Of a DNA stretch of 42,291 bases, positions 41,836-42,291 are shown piece by piece. The number at the start of each line of letters is the position of its first letter. The stretch's first letter is position 1. The translations under genes were made by a program, and so were the position numbers. Source of the DNA: an uncultured Thomasclavelia sp. (GTDB lineage Bacteria > Bacillota_I > Bacilli_A > Erysipelotrichales > Coprobacillaceae); assembly GCA_910588165.1 (NCBI GenBank), contig CAJUOR010000008.1:1-42291 (forward strand), read 5' to 3'. The notes beneath the pieces are model-generated. The model was not told the origin of the DNA. It saw nothing but the letters and a program-made list of their open reading frames with translations, and searched no databases.

Positions 41836-42009
41836 GCTCATTCTCCTATTCTTCTATGCCCTAATATAACCTAGTTGATTCATAAAATATAAATTAAACT
41901 AATAATAATATTACAAAGCTATTCTATCATAAACTACACTAAATTGAAATTGGATTATATTTAAAATAAAACTTGTACTCCAAGTCTACTTCAAAAAAAG
42001 AATAAGGCA

Positions 42010-42054
42010 AAATAAAAACTCAAAATACACAAGTTAATCTAATGCATTTTGAGT
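42010..42054 (-). terminator. Terminator of the tRNA-Gly/tRNA-Lys cluster
   Basis: ACTCAAAAT/ATTTTGAGT (42046-42054 with 42018-42026) with a long loop, followed by TTTTATTTT on the minus strand, 15 bases after the tRNA-Lys 3' end. Confidence 0.72.
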
Positions 42055-42068
42055 CTATATACAAAAAA

Positions 42069-42144
42069 TGGTCTCCCCTCACGGGCTCGAACCGTGGACC
42101 CTCTGATTAAGAGTCAGATGCTCTACCAACTGAGCTAAGGAGAG
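42069..42144 (-). tRNA. tRNA-Lys (anticodon CTT)
   Basis: 76 nt on the minus strand, from CTCTCCT to AGGGGAG-A-CCA, with CCA encoded. The D-arm is AGCTCAGTTGGTAGAGC, the anticodon stem TCTGA/TCAGA encloses CTCTTAA (CTT, lysine), and the T-arm is CACGG-TTCGAGC-CCGTG. All four stems close. Confidence 0.96.
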
Positions 42145-42154
42145 ATTAAAAAAA

Positions 42155-42228
42155 TGGAGCGAATGATGGGAATCGAACCCACGTGTCAACCATGGCAAGG
42201 TCGCGTTCTACCATTGAACTACACTCGC
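42155..42228 (-). tRNA. tRNA-Gly (anticodon GCC), copy 1
   Basis: 74 nt on the minus strand, GCGAGTG at the 5' end and CATTCGC-T-CCA at the 3' end, CCA encoded. The anticodon loop TTGCCAT gives GCC (glycine). It lies 10 bp upstream of tRNA-Lys in the transcript. Confidence 0.96.
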
Positions 42229-42237
42229 AAAAATAGA

Positions 42238-42291
42238 TGGAGCGAATGATGGGAATCGAACCCACGTGTCAACCATGGCAAGGTCGCGTTC
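42238..42291 (-). tRNA. tRNA-Gly (anticodon GCC), copy 2, cut by window edge
   Basis: The 54 visible bases (3' end with CCA through the anticodon arm) are identical to copy 1, and the spacer between copies is 9 bases. The 5' part lies beyond the window. Confidence 0.93.

Noticed and set aside
1-42291. A mobile island or defence system
   Set aside because: No integrase, transposase, phage, toxin-antitoxin or nuclease-defence genes were seen. tRNA genes at both ends show no integrase or repeated tRNA fragments beside them, and the gene order is that of core genome.

Overview
The window looks like chromosomal core DNA from a low-GC, Gram-positive anaerobe of the Bacillota. Erysipelotrichia-like is my best guess, from gene content and architecture only. 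Supporting signs are AT-rich spacers, consensus sigma-A promoters, strong AGGAGG-type ribosome sites, a T-box leader, a SufCDSUB iron-sulfur operon with SufU, pyruvate:ferredoxin oxidoreductase and IreB. A YunB homologue, a CotS/YutH-like protein and two tiny YjcZ-like membrane proteins suggest a spore former or a recent descendant of one. I see no phage, transposase, integrase or CRISPR array.

Layout. 1-180: end of a tRNA-Val gene with its promoter, and a terminator. 164-3208 (minus): a methyltransferase-like protein, a CotS/YutH-like pseudokinase and YunB. 3219-8600 (minus): sufC-sufD-sufS-sufU-sufB plus 5-formyltetrahydrofolate cyclo-ligase from one promoter. 8637-12473 (plus): an AI-2E-family membrane protein, then two PrsA-type lipoproteins and a HIT protein; two tiny sporulation-type proteins lie on the minus strand between them. 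12542-17561 (minus): two GT4 glycosyltransferases, a flippase-like membrane protein and YhaM, probably a glycolipid operon; one of the GT4 enzymes carries a complete RecX at its C-terminus. 17641-21270: nifJ. 21277-25197 (minus): MupG, a DUF4261 protein, PyrR, GalU and a small membrane protein. 25236-25915 (plus): an orphan membrane zinc-ribbon protein. 25927-39801 (minus): a long block in the same order as Bacillus subtilis, mnmA-recD2-yrzQ-like-yrrI-[T-box]alaS-ireB-ruvX-yrzB-mltG-trmR-trhP1-trhP2-udk-greA. 39863-42291 (minus): ROK glucokinase, an RluA-type pseudouridine synthase, then tRNA-Lys and two tRNA-Gly genes.

How it works together. GalU makes UDP-glucose, which the two GT4 enzymes probably transfer to diacylglycerol; the flippase-like protein would move the lipid. 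The mnmA, trhP1/trhP2 and trmR genes all modify wobble U34 of tRNAs, next to alaS under tRNA-Ala sensing. The suf operon supplies Fe-S clusters that nifJ and the U32 protein need. The most unusual items are the GT4-RecX fusion, the CotS-like protein that has lost kinase residues, a His/Cys repeat tail on the DUF1292 protein, and a second PrsA copy without the parvulin catalytic histidines.
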